Assembly: GCA_964409775.1 (NCBI GenBank)
Contig: CAYPEI010000013.1
Span: forward strand, 1 to 64,000
Reading direction: 5' to 3'
Origin: JAHBXL01 sp964409775
Lineage (GTDB): Bacteria; Planctomycetota; Phycisphaerae; Phycisphaerales; UBA1924
Length of the DNA stretch: 64,000 nucleotides
Both the position numbers and the translations under genes were made by a program. Of this stretch, positions 26,557 through 34,379 are shown in pieces (position 1 is the stretch's first letter; every line of letters starts with the position of its first letter). The notes under the pieces are model-generated. The model had not been told where the DNA came from and made no database searches. It saw only the letters and a list, made by a program, of their open reading frames with translations.

Positions 26557-27687
26557 TTGCCCCCTCCTCCCGCCATCCCCCTCCGCCTGCTGGTCGTCGC
26601 CCCGTCGTGGCTGGGGGATGTCGTCATGGCCACACCGGCGCTCCGGTTGCTGCGGTCGCACCTCAAGGGCTCGTTCATCGGCGCGATGGTCCGTCCGGGT
26701 CTTGATGAACTCCTCGCCGGGTCTGACTTCTTCGACGAGGTGCACGTCGCCAGTTCGCAAGGCCTGATGGGCCCCAAGCGCGCCGCCGCGAAGGTCCGCG
26801 GCCGGGCCTACGACACCGCGCTGCTCCTCACCAACTCCTTCTCCACCGCGCTGGTCGCACGGCTGGCGTTCATCCCGCGCCGCATCGGCTATGACCGCGA
26901 CGGCCGCGGCGTGCTCCTCACCCAGCGGCTCCAGCCCGAACGGATCGGCCGCGGCTTTGCGCCCGTGCCGATGGTCGAGTATTACCTGCGCGCGGCCCGC
27001 GCCGTGCTGGAAGAGGACGAGGCCCGAAACGATGCGGTCAGCCCGAGGGCCGGCCCGCCCATCCGACTGGAACTGGGCATCACGCCCGGGCAGGATGCCG
27101 CGGCGGAACGATTGTTGCACGCGGGGGGAATAACAGGGCTGCGCCCGTTCGCGCTGATCAACCCCGGCGCCAACGACGACGCCAAGCGCTGGCCCGCGCC
27201 CCGGTTCGCCGCCGTCGCTGCGCACCTGGCCCGTCGCGGCATGGACATCGCGATCAACGGCTCGCCCGGCGAACGCGAACTGGTGGCGGAGGTCGCCCGG
27301 CTGACCCGGCGCGCCATCGAGGAGCACGCCGGCCCGGCGCGGCTGTCCGTCGCGGAACTGCCGGCGCTGGGCATCGCCATCGGCTCGCTCAAAGGGGTGA
27401 TCCGGCGGTGCGCGATCATGATCACCAACGACACCGGGCCGCGCCACATCGCCGCAGCGTTCGGCGTGCCGACCGTGACCCTGTTCGGACCGACCGACCA
27501 TCGCTGGACCACGCTCCCCGGCGATGGCACAGCGCGGGCTGACCTGCTCGCCGACCCGTCGCTGCCGGAGTCGGAAGTGGCCGACGATCATCCGGAGCGG
27601 TGCCGGATCGACCGGATCGAGACAGAGCAGGTCGTCATCGCGGCCGACACGCTGCTGCGGCGGAGCGCCCGCACGGTGCATGGATGA
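26557..27687 (+). CDS. GT9 heptosyltransferase-like protein
   Basis: A 376-residue GT-B glycosyltransferase starting at TTG 26557. The N-terminus LLVVAPSWLGDVVMATPALR and the C-terminal LINPGANDDAKRWP, ITNDTGPRHIAAAFGVPTVT and LFGPTDHRWT are the signature of the WaaF/WaaC (GT9) family. That family transfers L,D-heptose from ADP-heptose to LPS inner core. It is divergent from gmhB with 65 bases between. Exact acceptor is unknown, so no waa symbol is given. Confidence 0.88.
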   Translation: MPPPPAIPLRLLVVAPSWLGDVVMATPALRLLRSHLKGSFIGAMVRPGLDELLAGSDFFDEVHVASSQGLMGPKRAAAKVRGRAYDTALLLTNSFSTALVARLAFIPRRIGYDRDGRGVLLTQRLQPERIGRGFAPVPMVEYYLRAARAVLEEDEARNDAVSPRAGPPIRLELGITPGQDAAAERLLHAGGITGLRPFALINPGANDDAKRWPAPRFAAVAAHLARRGMDIAINGSPGERELVAEVARLTRRAIEEHAGPARLSVAELPALGIAIGSLKGVIRRCAIMITNDTGPRHIAAAFGVPTVTLFGPTDHRWTTLPGDGTARADLLADPSLPESEVADDHPERCRIDRIETEQVVIAADTLLRRSARTVHG

Positions 27688-27745
27688 CCGGCCGGGACGA
27701 CCGCGGCGGGCCGTCGCCTCCAAATCGGACCTTGTTTGGGTTCAT

Positions 27746-27773
27746 TTGACGCCGCGGAACGACGATCTACCCT
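27746..27773 (+). promoter_or_regulatory. Predicted promoter of the tRNA-Ala gene
   Basis: TTGACG (27746-27751) is separated by 16 bases from TACCCT (27768-27773). Initiation would be near 27780, about 47 bases before the tRNA. Confidence 0.45.
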
Positions 27774-27826
27774 TGCACTTCAAATGTCGCGTCCCTGCGC
27801 AAGCCGGGCCGGCAATGCCAAAGGAC

Positions 27827-27899
27827 GGGGGCGTAGCTCAGTTGGTAGAGCGCTTCCATGGCATGGAAGAGGTCGAGAGTTCGAGTCTCTTCGCCTCCA
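27827..27899 (+). tRNA. tRNA-Ala (anticodon GGC)
   Basis: A 73-base cloverleaf can be drawn. The acceptor stem GGGGGCG pairs with CGCCTCC with one G-U pair. The D-stem is GCTC/GAGC around AGTTGGTA, the anticodon stem CTTCC/GGAAG encloses ATGGCAT (anticodon GGC, U33 present), the variable loop is AGGTC, and the T-stem GAGAG/CTCTT encloses TTCGAGT. The discriminator is A and CCA is not encoded. The gene stands alone with its own promoter and terminator. Confidence 0.95.
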
Positions 27900-27909
27900 C
27901 TTCCCGTCA

Positions 27910-27947
27910 ACGCCTGAACCCGAAGGGGTTCAGGCGTTTTGCTTTTT
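27910..27947 (+). terminator. Rho-independent terminator after tRNA-Ala
   Basis: A perfect 12-bp stem (ACGCCTGAACCC, 27910-27921, with GGGTTCAGGCGT, 27926-27937) and GAAG loop is followed by TTTTGCTTTTT. It lies 11 bases after the tRNA. Confidence 0.9.
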
Positions 27948-28001
27948 GGTCGCACCGGGCTTGTGACCGTCGTTCCCCTCGATGCGGCGGACCCGCGCGC
28001 T

Positions 28002-28364
28002 TCAGGTTGTGCCGGTCGCGCCGGCAGGCGCCAGGTGGTTGATCGCGGCGACGACGACGGGCGTGTAGGTGTATGCCGGGCCGCCGCCCATCATCACCGC
28101 CACCCCGGCGGCCTCGAGCACCTCGGCGGGGGTCGCTCCGAACTTGATGCACTTCTCGACGTGGGCGTAGATGCACGGCTCGCAGCGCGTGGCCACGGCG
28201 ATCCCTACCGCGATCAACTCCTTCTCTTTGCCGGAGAGCGCGCCGTCTTTCATCAGCGTCTGGAAGAAGGGCCCGAAGGCCTTGCCCAGGTCGGGCGCTG
28301 CGGACTTCACTCCCGTCATGGTCGCGGGCCAGGTTGCGTAGAAGTCGGCTGCATTGTGTGACAT
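28002..28364 (-). CDS. Carboxymuconolactone decarboxylase/AhpD-like protein
   Basis: A 120-residue AhpD-fold protein. The redox motif CEPCIYAH (CxxC followed by His, residues about 62-69) sits in the typical helix-turn (VAVATRCEPC, then HVEKCIKFGATPAEVLEAAG). Members act as peroxidase-type thiol reductants or as decarboxylases. Here the CxxC and the neighbouring rhodanese and persulfide genes favour a thiol-redox role. It is the last gene of the minus-strand run that starts at pntAA. Confidence 0.85.
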   Translation of the reverse strand: MSHNAADFYATWPATMTGVKSAAPDLGKAFGPFFQTLMKDGALSGKEKELIAVGIAVATRCEPCIYAHVEKCIKFGATPAEVLEAAGVAVMMGGGPAYTYTPVVVAAINHLAPAGATGTT

Positions 28365-28433
28365 GGCGATCGCCTTTCTGGCGTGTGTTCTCAGGAACTG
28401 TCGACGCGAAATGTGAGCGGGCGTCGGCGAGCG

Positions 28434-29066
28434 TCAGCCGCAGGCGCCGCCCGTGCATGATTGCCCTCCGGTCGCCGCGCGGTTCCAGGGCATCTTGCCG
28501 ATCAGCGTGGCCATGGCGCAGTTGCCCGAGGCGCCGGCAAAGGCCAGCCCGGCGCCGAAGAACGCGGGAATGGCGACGAGACGTGGGTCCACGAACCACG
28601 CCAGCGCGCTGCCGACCAGCACGCACAGGCCGATGACCAGTTGCACCTGACGCATCACGCTCATCCGCGAGACCTGCGTGTTCACTTCCACCGGCAGCGA
28701 GGCTCTCTTCCACGCCTCGATCCCGCCCGCCAGGCTGACGACCGTCACGCCCGACTCGGCGAGCGACGCGGCCATGCGGCAGGCATCCGCCGAGCGGCGT
28801 CCGCTCCGGCAGTGCAGAACAACCTTCTGGCCTGGCATTGCCCAGCCCGCCGCCTGCCGCGCATCGAATCGCGACAACGGGAGCAGCCTGGAGCCCGCGA
28901 TCCGCTCCCGGGCGTGCTCGTCAGGCTCGCGCACGTCGATCAGCACGCACTCGCCCGTGTGCAGCCATCGCCCGACGTCGCTCGGCGCGGCCTCCGGAGC
29001 AGGCGAGTCCTTTCCCGTCCCGAGCGCAGCAGTCGTTGTCGCGGATGTTCCATTCGTGCTTGTCAT
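28434..29066 (-). CDS. Rhodanese with C-terminal DUF2892 membrane anchor
   Basis: A 210-residue protein resembling YgaP. After a Thr/Ala-rich start (ATG at 29066) the rhodanese domain has VLIDVREPDEHARERIAGS and the active-site loop VLHCRSGRRSADACRMA, with Cys present. The C-terminal part is DUF2892, with two membrane helices (VQLVIGLCVLVGSALAWFV and IPAFFGAGLAFAGASGNCAM) and a Cys-containing tail (SCTGGACG). Such proteins move sulfane sulfur at the inner membrane. It lies between the tauE remnant and the AhpD-like gene. Confidence 0.85.
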   Translation of the reverse strand: MTSTNGTSATTTAALGTGKDSPAPEAAPSDVGRWLHTGECVLIDVREPDEHARERIAGSRLLPLSRFDARQAAGWAMPGQKVVLHCRSGRRSADACRMAASLAESGVTVVSLAGGIEAWKRASLPVEVNTQVSRMSVMRQVQLVIGLCVLVGSALAWFVDPRLVAIPAFFGAGLAFAGASGNCAMATLIGKMPWNRAATGGQSCTGGACG

Positions 29067-29191
29067 GGGCCTTGCCGACTCCTTGTCCGAGCCCGAGGGG
29101 GGGCGTTTTCGCGCACCTCGCCGGAAACTCCGGAGCGATGGTGCGGTTGGCGCTTGTTGAGAGGCACGCAGTCCCGGAGAGGTTCCCGGTT

Positions 29192-29405
29192 TTATGGCGA
29201 GGCGAGGACGATGGAGGGCGGAGGCCCAAACACCCCCGGCAGGACGCGCGGAGCCTGGCGCACGAGGATGTACCCCGCCATCAGGACTAGAAAGACCGCG
29301 AAGACGCGCTTGAGCGCCTCCTGGCGGATTCGCCCCGCCCGAGCCGAGCAGGCCCAGGGAAACTCCCACCGCGGCCGCCCCGAACCATGCCCAGATCACG
29401 CGCAA
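29192..29405 (-). pseudogene. Sulfite exporter TauE/SafE family remnant with a large internal deletion
   Basis: The 5' end (TTG 29405 or GTG 29399, just after GGAGA) encodes IWAWFGAAAVGVSLGLLGSG, the usual N-terminal helix of TauE/SafE exporters. Directly after it, in another frame, comes RIRQEALKRVFAVFLVLMAG followed by YILVRQ, the family's C-terminal helix, with a stop at 29192-29194. The ~200 residues that should lie between are missing. The join is near 29330-29340 in GGC/GGG-rich DNA. The deletion puts the halves out of frame, so no functional transporter can be made. Its position among rhodanese and persulfide genes is where such transporters are usually found. Confidence 0.7.
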
Positions 29406-29519
29406 TCTCCTTCACAACGCGTTCCGCACCCGCCTCCGCCCACGGGCACAGCGCGTTCCATCGCCCCGGCGAGCGGGACAAACCTGCTCGTTGAGACTCA
29501 GCGATTCGGCGGCGGCCGC

Positions 29520-30953
29520 TCAACGCTCCACGGGCACCAGGGTTTGTTCCCACGCGAGCATCCCGCCCGCAAGGTTCGTGCACTCATACCCGTGCTTCTG
29601 GAGCAACGAGCACGCGCGGGCGGACCGCGCCCCGCTGCGGCAGTTCACCAGGATGTGCCGGTCCCTGGGCACCTCCGCCAGCCTCGACAGCAGCCGCGTG
29701 TGCGCGATGTTCACCGCCCCGGAGATGTGACCCTCCCGAAACTCCGCCGCGCGGCGAACGTCCAGCACGAATGGCCTGCCCGTATCCAGCAGCACGCGTG
29801 CCTCCTCCACCGTTTTCTCATCGGTCGAGACAAGCCTGCCGCCCGCGCCGCGATACGCCTCCATCTGGTTCGCGTCGAACCAGCCGGCGAAGTTGTCCAG
29901 GCCGACCCGGATCAGATCCCGCACCGCCTCCTCCACGCGCCCGGGTGGAACGATGAGCACGATCGACTCGCCCTCGCCGATGAGCGCTCCCGCATCGGTG
30001 CTGAACGTGTTGTTCAGCGGCAGGTGCAGCGCCCCGGGAATGTGACCGCCCCTGAACGCCACCCACGGCCGGGTGTCGATGATCGCGGCCTTCTTTCCGT
30101 CGATGCCCCGCAGATCGTCCACGGAGAGACTCCGCGGCGCGGGGACGCTCCCCAGCACTTTCGGACCCATCTTGTTGTCGCGCTTCATCCGCGCGAAGTA
30201 CAGCGGCGGCTCGGGTTGGGCGTCGAGGATGAAGTCCACGAACGATCGCTCGCTGCTCGCCGCCCGCACCGAAGGGTTGAACATCTTCTCATACCCCACG
30301 GTGCTGGTCGGCACGGCCCCCAGCGCCTTGCCGCAGGCGCTCCCTGCCCCGTGAGCGGGCCAGATCTGCAGGTAGTCCGGCCACTCCATGAACTTCCGAA
30401 CGGTCCCGTACAGCCGGTGCGCGGAGGGATCGGCCTTGCCCTTGAATCCTGCCGCGGACTCCAGCAGGTCGGGTCTCCCCAGGTCGCCCACGAAGACAAA
30501 GTCGCCCGTGGCCACGCCCATCGGCTTGTCGGCTCCGCCGCCGCGGTCGGTCACCATGTAACACAGATGCTCGGGAGTATGCCCCGGCGTGTGCACGGCC
30601 TTGAACTCGATGTTCCCCACCGTGAACGTGTCGCCATCCTTCAGCAGGCGGTAGGTGTACGCTCCGCCGCCCGTCTTCTTGTCGAGCCACTGGTACTTCC
30701 AGTCGGCGTCTCCCTCATCCGACACAAACACCTTCGCACCCTTCTCCGCCAGTTCCCGCGCCCCGGAGACAAAGTCCGCGTGGATGTGCGTCTCGGCGAC
30801 GGCGACGATCCTCAGCCCGTGCGCCGCCGCGAGTTGCTCGTAGCGGTCCACATCGCGCTCAGGGTCGATCACGATCGCCTCGCCGGTGCGCTGACACCCG
30901 ATCAGGTACGCGGCCTCGGCCAGTTTTTCGTCGTACACCATGCGGAGAAACAT
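29520..30953 (-). CDS. MBL-fold persulfide-dioxygenase-like protein with two rhodanese domains
   Basis: A 477-residue protein. The N-terminal metallo-beta-lactamase domain (residues 1-250) has AETHIHADFVSG (about 54-64) and HTPGHTPEHL (121-130), as in ETHE1/BlhA-type sulfur enzymes. The usual HxHxDH is HxHxDF here. Two rhodanese domains follow. The first (about 270-360; IDTRPWVAFRGGHIPGALHL) has LIVPPGR where the active Cys should be and is probably inactive. The second (about 375-470; VLDVRRAAEFREGHISGAVN) has NCRSGARSA with Cys near 438. Likely substrate: glutathione persulfide or related sulfane sulfur. It sits downstream of the transhydrogenase genes, separated by a G-tract. Confidence 0.85.
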   Translation of the reverse strand: MFLRMVYDEKLAEAAYLIGCQRTGEAIVIDPERDVDRYEQLAAAHGLRIVAVAETHIHADFVSGARELAEKGAKVFVSDEGDADWKYQWLDKKTGGGAYTYRLLKDGDTFTVGNIEFKAVHTPGHTPEHLCYMVTDRGGGADKPMGVATGDFVFVGDLGRPDLLESAAGFKGKADPSAHRLYGTVRKFMEWPDYLQIWPAHGAGSACGKALGAVPTSTVGYEKMFNPSVRAASSERSFVDFILDAQPEPPLYFARMKRDNKMGPKVLGSVPAPRSLSVDDLRGIDGKKAAIIDTRPWVAFRGGHIPGALHLPLNNTFSTDAGALIGEGESIVLIVPPGRVEEAVRDLIRVGLDNFAGWFDANQMEAYRGAGGRLVSTDEKTVEEARVLLDTGRPFVLDVRRAAEFREGHISGAVNIAHTRLLSRLAEVPRDRHILVNCRSGARSARACSLLQKHGYECTNLAGGMLAWEQTLVPVER

Positions 30954-31051
30954 GCCTTGCTCCCGTGTGGATCGAGGTCCGACGCGTTCTTGGAGGCGCG
31001 AATCGGTCGCGCGGTTCCCGTGTTTCGGCACCGCTTCGCGGTTGTACCCCC

Positions 31052-31065
31052 GGGGGGGGGGGGGG
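31052..31065 (+). repeat. 14-base G homopolymer
   Basis: An uninterrupted run of 14 G (31052-31065), followed by further G-rich DNA to 31106, occupies the pntB to MBL gene gap. Such runs are prone to slippage and, on the transcribed strand here, read as C in the mRNA. Confidence 0.9.
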
Positions 31066-31105
31066 CGGGTAGTGGCGTTCGTGGGGGAATGGGGGGGAGG
31101 GGGGG

Positions 31106-32542
31106 TCACAGCGCCTTCACGGCGGCGAGAAGATCCATCACGGCCTTCTGACCGTCCGCGAAGAACATCAGCGTGTTGTCGGCGGCAAACAGCGGGTTGG
31201 GGATCCCCGCAAAGCCCGGGCTGAGGCTGCGCTTGATCACGATCACCGTCCGCGCGCGATCCACATCGATGATCGGCATGCCGGCGATCGGGCTGGCCGG
31301 ATCGGTCCGGGCCGAGGGGTTGACGACGTCGTTGGCGCCGATGACGATCGCGGCGTCGGCCTGGTCGATCACCGCGTTGGCCGCGTCCATCTCCAGCATC
31401 TTCTCGTACGGCACATCGGCCTCGGCGAGGAGAACGTTCATGTGCCCGGGCATCCGCCCCGCGACGGGGTGGATGGCGAACTCCACGGTCGTGCCGCGGG
31501 TCTCCAGCGCCCGCATGAGGTCGCGGACGGCGTGCTGCGCCTGCGACACGGCAAGCCCGTACCCGGGGACGATCATCACCCGCCGGGCCGAGTCGAGGAT
31601 CATCGCGATCTCGTCGGCCGTGGCCGCCTTCACACGCCCTGCGTACACGTCGTCGGCGCTGGGGCCCTTGCCCGCTTCGGCCATCACGCCGAAGAGCACG
31701 TTGACGAGCGAGCGGTTCATCGCCCGGCACATGATCTGCGTCAGGATGGTGCCCGAAGCGCCGACCAATGCGCCGGTGATGATCAGCGCGACGTTGTTGA
31801 TGACAAAGCCCGTGGCCGCGGCGGCGATGCCCGAATAGGAGTTCAGCAGCGAGATCACCACCGGCATGTCCGCCCCGCCGATCGGCGCCACCAGGCCCAG
31901 GCCCAGCAGCCCGGAGACCGCGGCCAGCGCCCAGTAGGCCCACACCGCGTCGGGGTGCATGAAGAGGTACACCGCCAGCGCCAGCGCCCCGAGCGTGAGC
32001 ACGGTGTTGGCGGCCTTGATCCACGCCTGCGTCAGCGGGTTGCCCGAGACCACCTCCTGCAGTTTGGCCCAGGCCAGAATGCTGCCGGTGAGCGTCACGG
32101 CGCCGATCAGCCCGCTGGCGGCGATGGCGATCAGCGTCTGCACCGCGTTCTGCCCGCCCGCCCCCAGCGCGGCGTGCACCGTGGTCGAGTGTTCCGCGGC
32201 GTCGACGATCGCCTCGTGCAGCACCGCCCCGCCCACGATCGCGCTCGACGCTCCCCCGAATCCGTTGAGCATCGCGACCATCTGCGGCATCGAGGTCATC
32301 TGCGTGCGCAGGGCCATCAGCGCCCCGGCGGCCGCGCCCGCCGCCAGGCCCGCCGCGATCCATCCCCACCCGATGATCTGGCGGTCCAGAAGCGTGACGA
32401 TGATGGCCAGCAGCATGCCCGCCGCGCCCAGCGCGTTCCCGCGGACGGCGCTGCGCGGGTGCGTCAGCCCCTTGATGCCGAAGATGAACAGCACGGCCGC
32501 GGCGAGGTAGGCGAGATTGCGAACGGACGGGTCGATGTTCAC
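31106..32542 (-). CDS. pntB: NAD(P) transhydrogenase subunit beta
   Basis: About 478 residues. The beta subunit carries membrane domain II helices and the NADP(H)-binding domain III of proton-translocating transhydrogenase. The N-terminus NLAYLAAAVLFIFGIKGLTH and the membrane helices are typical. Domain III has IVPGYGLAVSQAQHAV, the loop IHPVAGRMPGHMNVLLAEA, DAAIVIGANDVVNPSA and the C-terminal KRSLSPGFAGIPNPLF. The GTG at 32542 matches family N-termini; a TTG at 32560 would add six residues. It is 52 bases downstream of pntAB. Confidence 0.93.
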   Translation of the reverse strand: MNIDPSVRNLAYLAAAVLFIFGIKGLTHPRSAVRGNALGAAGMLLAIIVTLLDRQIIGWGWIAAGLAAGAAAGALMALRTQMTSMPQMVAMLNGFGGASSAIVGGAVLHEAIVDAAEHSTTVHAALGAGGQNAVQTLIAIAASGLIGAVTLTGSILAWAKLQEVVSGNPLTQAWIKAANTVLTLGALALAVYLFMHPDAVWAYWALAAVSGLLGLGLVAPIGGADMPVVISLLNSYSGIAAAATGFVINNVALIITGALVGASGTILTQIMCRAMNRSLVNVLFGVMAEAGKGPSADDVYAGRVKAATADEIAMILDSARRVMIVPGYGLAVSQAQHAVRDLMRALETRGTTVEFAIHPVAGRMPGHMNVLLAEADVPYEKMLEMDAANAVIDQADAAIVIGANDVVNPSARTDPASPIAGMPIIDVDRARTVIVIKRSLSPGFAGIPNPLFAADNTLMFFADGQKAVMDLLAAVKAL

Positions 32543-32594
32543 GATGGTGGCTCTCGGCAAAGGAGGCGGCGGATCGTGCGGCCGGCGCCGGACG

Positions 32595-32873
32595 CTACTT
32601 CTTGCGGAACATCTCGAGCATGCGGTGCGTGACGAGGAACCCGCCCACCACGTTCACCGTCGCCAGCGCGATGGCGACCGCGCCCAGCAGCCCGGTCAGC
32701 GTCGATCGCTCGTAGCCCGCGGCGACCAGCGCGCCGATCACCGTGATGCCCGAGATGGCGTTCGCCCCGGACATCAGCGGGGTGTGCAGCGTCGGCGGCA
32801 CCTTCGTGATGATCTCGAAGCCCACGAAGATCGCCAGCACGAAGATCGTCAGCAGCAGCACGAGAGTCGTCAT
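32595..32873 (-). CDS. pntAB: NAD(P) transhydrogenase subunit alpha, membrane part
   Basis: A 92-residue protein of three membrane helices (LVLLLTIFVLAIFVGFEII; ISGITVIGALVAAGY; LLGAVAIALATVNVVGGFLV) with the conserved PPTLHTPLMSGANAISG. This is the part that forms the C-terminus of single-chain PntA in E. coli. The ATG at 32873 has AGGAAG 6 bases upstream. It lies between pntAA and pntB, the usual three-gene order when alpha is split. Confidence 0.93.
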   Translation of the reverse strand: MTTLVLLLTIFVLAIFVGFEIITKVPPTLHTPLMSGANAISGITVIGALVAAGYERSTLTGLLGAVAIALATVNVVGGFLVTHRMLEMFRKK

Positions 32874-32923
32874 GGGGGCTTCCTGTTTCGTGCACAAGGA
32901 CCGGACGCGCGCCCTGGTGGCTT

Positions 32924-34117
32924 TCAGGCCGGACGCGGGCCGGTCTCCAGCGGGGGCAGTTGAAGAACCTCGCGGACCCGCTCGTTCACGATCCGGCCAT
33001 GGCGGGTCAGGAGCGTCTGGTGGATGATGTCGTCGGACGGATCATCGCGCAGCCGGCCGTCCTTGAACATGTGAAGGATGAACGAGACCAGGTTGCGCGA
33101 ATAGAACAGGCTGGCGTGGTACGGGACGGTCGCGGCGATGTTCGACGGGCCGAAGATCGTCACGCCGCGATGGTTGACCGCCTGGTCGGCGACGGTCAGT
33201 TCGCAGTTGCCGCCGCGCTCCGCGGCGAGATCGACGACGACCGACCCGGGGCGCATGTGCTCCACCATCGCCCCCGTCACCAGCACCGGCGAACGCTTGC
33301 CCGGGACCGCGGCGGTCGTGATCACCACGTCGCTCTGCGCGACGGCGGTGGTCATCAATTCCCGCTGGGCGCGGTAGAACGAGTCGTCCATCGCCGCGGC
33401 ATACCCGCCGCGACCGTCGCCCTGCTGGCGCGTCTGCAGGTCCAGTTCGAGGAACTTGGCCCCCAGCGAGAGGACCTCCTCCTTCACCGCCGCACGGACG
33501 TCGTAGGCCGTGACAATCGCGCCAAGCCTCTTCGCGGTGGCGATGGCCTGAAGCCCCGCCACGCCGGCGCCGATCACCAGCACCCGCGCCGCGGTCGCCG
33601 TCCCGGCGGCAGTCATCATGAGCGGGAACAGCCGTGGCAGCGCGCCCGCGGCCAGCAGCGCGGCCTTGTACCCCGCGATCATCGCCTGGGATGACAGCGC
33701 ATCCATGCTCTGGGCGCGGGTGGTGCGGGGGATCAGTTCCACCGCGTGCGTCCGCAGGCCGCGCTCCGCGAGTTTTTCCAGCGGCCGCGCGTCGGTCAGC
33801 GGCTCGCAGAAGCCGATCAGCGCTTGCTCGAATGGCGCGGGTCGGAACAGCGGCAGGTCTGCCTCGCCGGCGCCGGGGTTCGCACCGAGCGTGCGCACCT
33901 GCACGACCACATCCGCCGCCGCGAAGGCCGCGCCGCGATCGTTCTCGAGCCTCGCGCCCTCCGCCGTGTATTCCTCATCGCGAAAGCCGGCTGCTGCGCC
34001 CGATCCGGACTGCACCAGCACATCGATGCCCTTGGCCTTGAGCGGCTTGATCGCCGCGGGCGCCATCGCGACGCGGTGCTCGCCCGCGAGAGTCTCTTTG
34101 ACGACGGCCACGACCAT
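32924..34117 (-). CDS. pntAA: NAD(P) transhydrogenase subunit alpha, NAD-binding part
   Basis: A 397-residue soluble domain I. It has the alanine dehydrogenase/PNT N-terminal signature (VVKETLAGEHRVAMAPAAI), the Rossmann motif VLVIGAGVAGLQAIATAKRL, and AYDVRAAVKEEVLSLGAKF. The mobile-loop region PGKRSPVLVT and GSVVVDLAAERGGNCE are also present. With pntAB and pntB it makes NADPH from NADH using the proton gradient. It is the first gene of the minus-strand run that continues into the sulfur genes, suggesting NADPH supply for thiol reduction. Confidence 0.94.
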   Translation of the reverse strand: MVVAVVKETLAGEHRVAMAPAAIKPLKAKGIDVLVQSGSGAAAGFRDEEYTAEGARLENDRGAAFAAADVVVQVRTLGANPGAGEADLPLFRPAPFEQALIGFCEPLTDARPLEKLAERGLRTHAVELIPRTTRAQSMDALSSQAMIAGYKAALLAAGALPRLFPLMMTAAGTATAARVLVIGAGVAGLQAIATAKRLGAIVTAYDVRAAVKEEVLSLGAKFLELDLQTRQQGDGRGGYAAAMDDSFYRAQRELMTTAVAQSDVVITTAAVPGKRSPVLVTGAMVEHMRPGSVVVDLAAERGGNCELTVADQAVNHRGVTIFGPSNIAATVPYHASLFYSRNLVSFILHMFKDGRLRDDPSDDIIHQTLLTRHGRIVNERVREVLQLPPLETGPRPA

Positions 34118-34320
34118 CCCGAGTCACTCCTTGCCTGACCGGTCCGGAGTGTACAGGAGAGCGATGAACCCGTGTGCGCACGGGTCGGCGACGGGATTGC
34201 GCACAAAGCGCAGGCAATTGCCCCTGAGTTTCGGGGTACCTCGGACCGAGCCGCGCAGGGCCGCGGCGGAGGGACTCGGGGTGTAGAGAGTCGGGCGGGC
34301 CTCATCCGCGATTCGCCAAT

Positions 34321-34355
34321 GAAAAAAGGGGCCCGCGCCGGTGCGCGAGCCCCTT
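34321..34355 (-). terminator. Rho-independent terminator for the 34380-37391 gene
   Basis: On the minus strand AAGGGGC, then a short GC-rich stretch and CCGG-type loop, pairs back to GCCCCTT and runs into TTTTTT (complement of 34322-34327). It is 25 bases after the stop at 34380. Confidence 0.75.
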
Positions 34356-34379
34356 GGGTTCAGACGTGAATCGTGCCGA

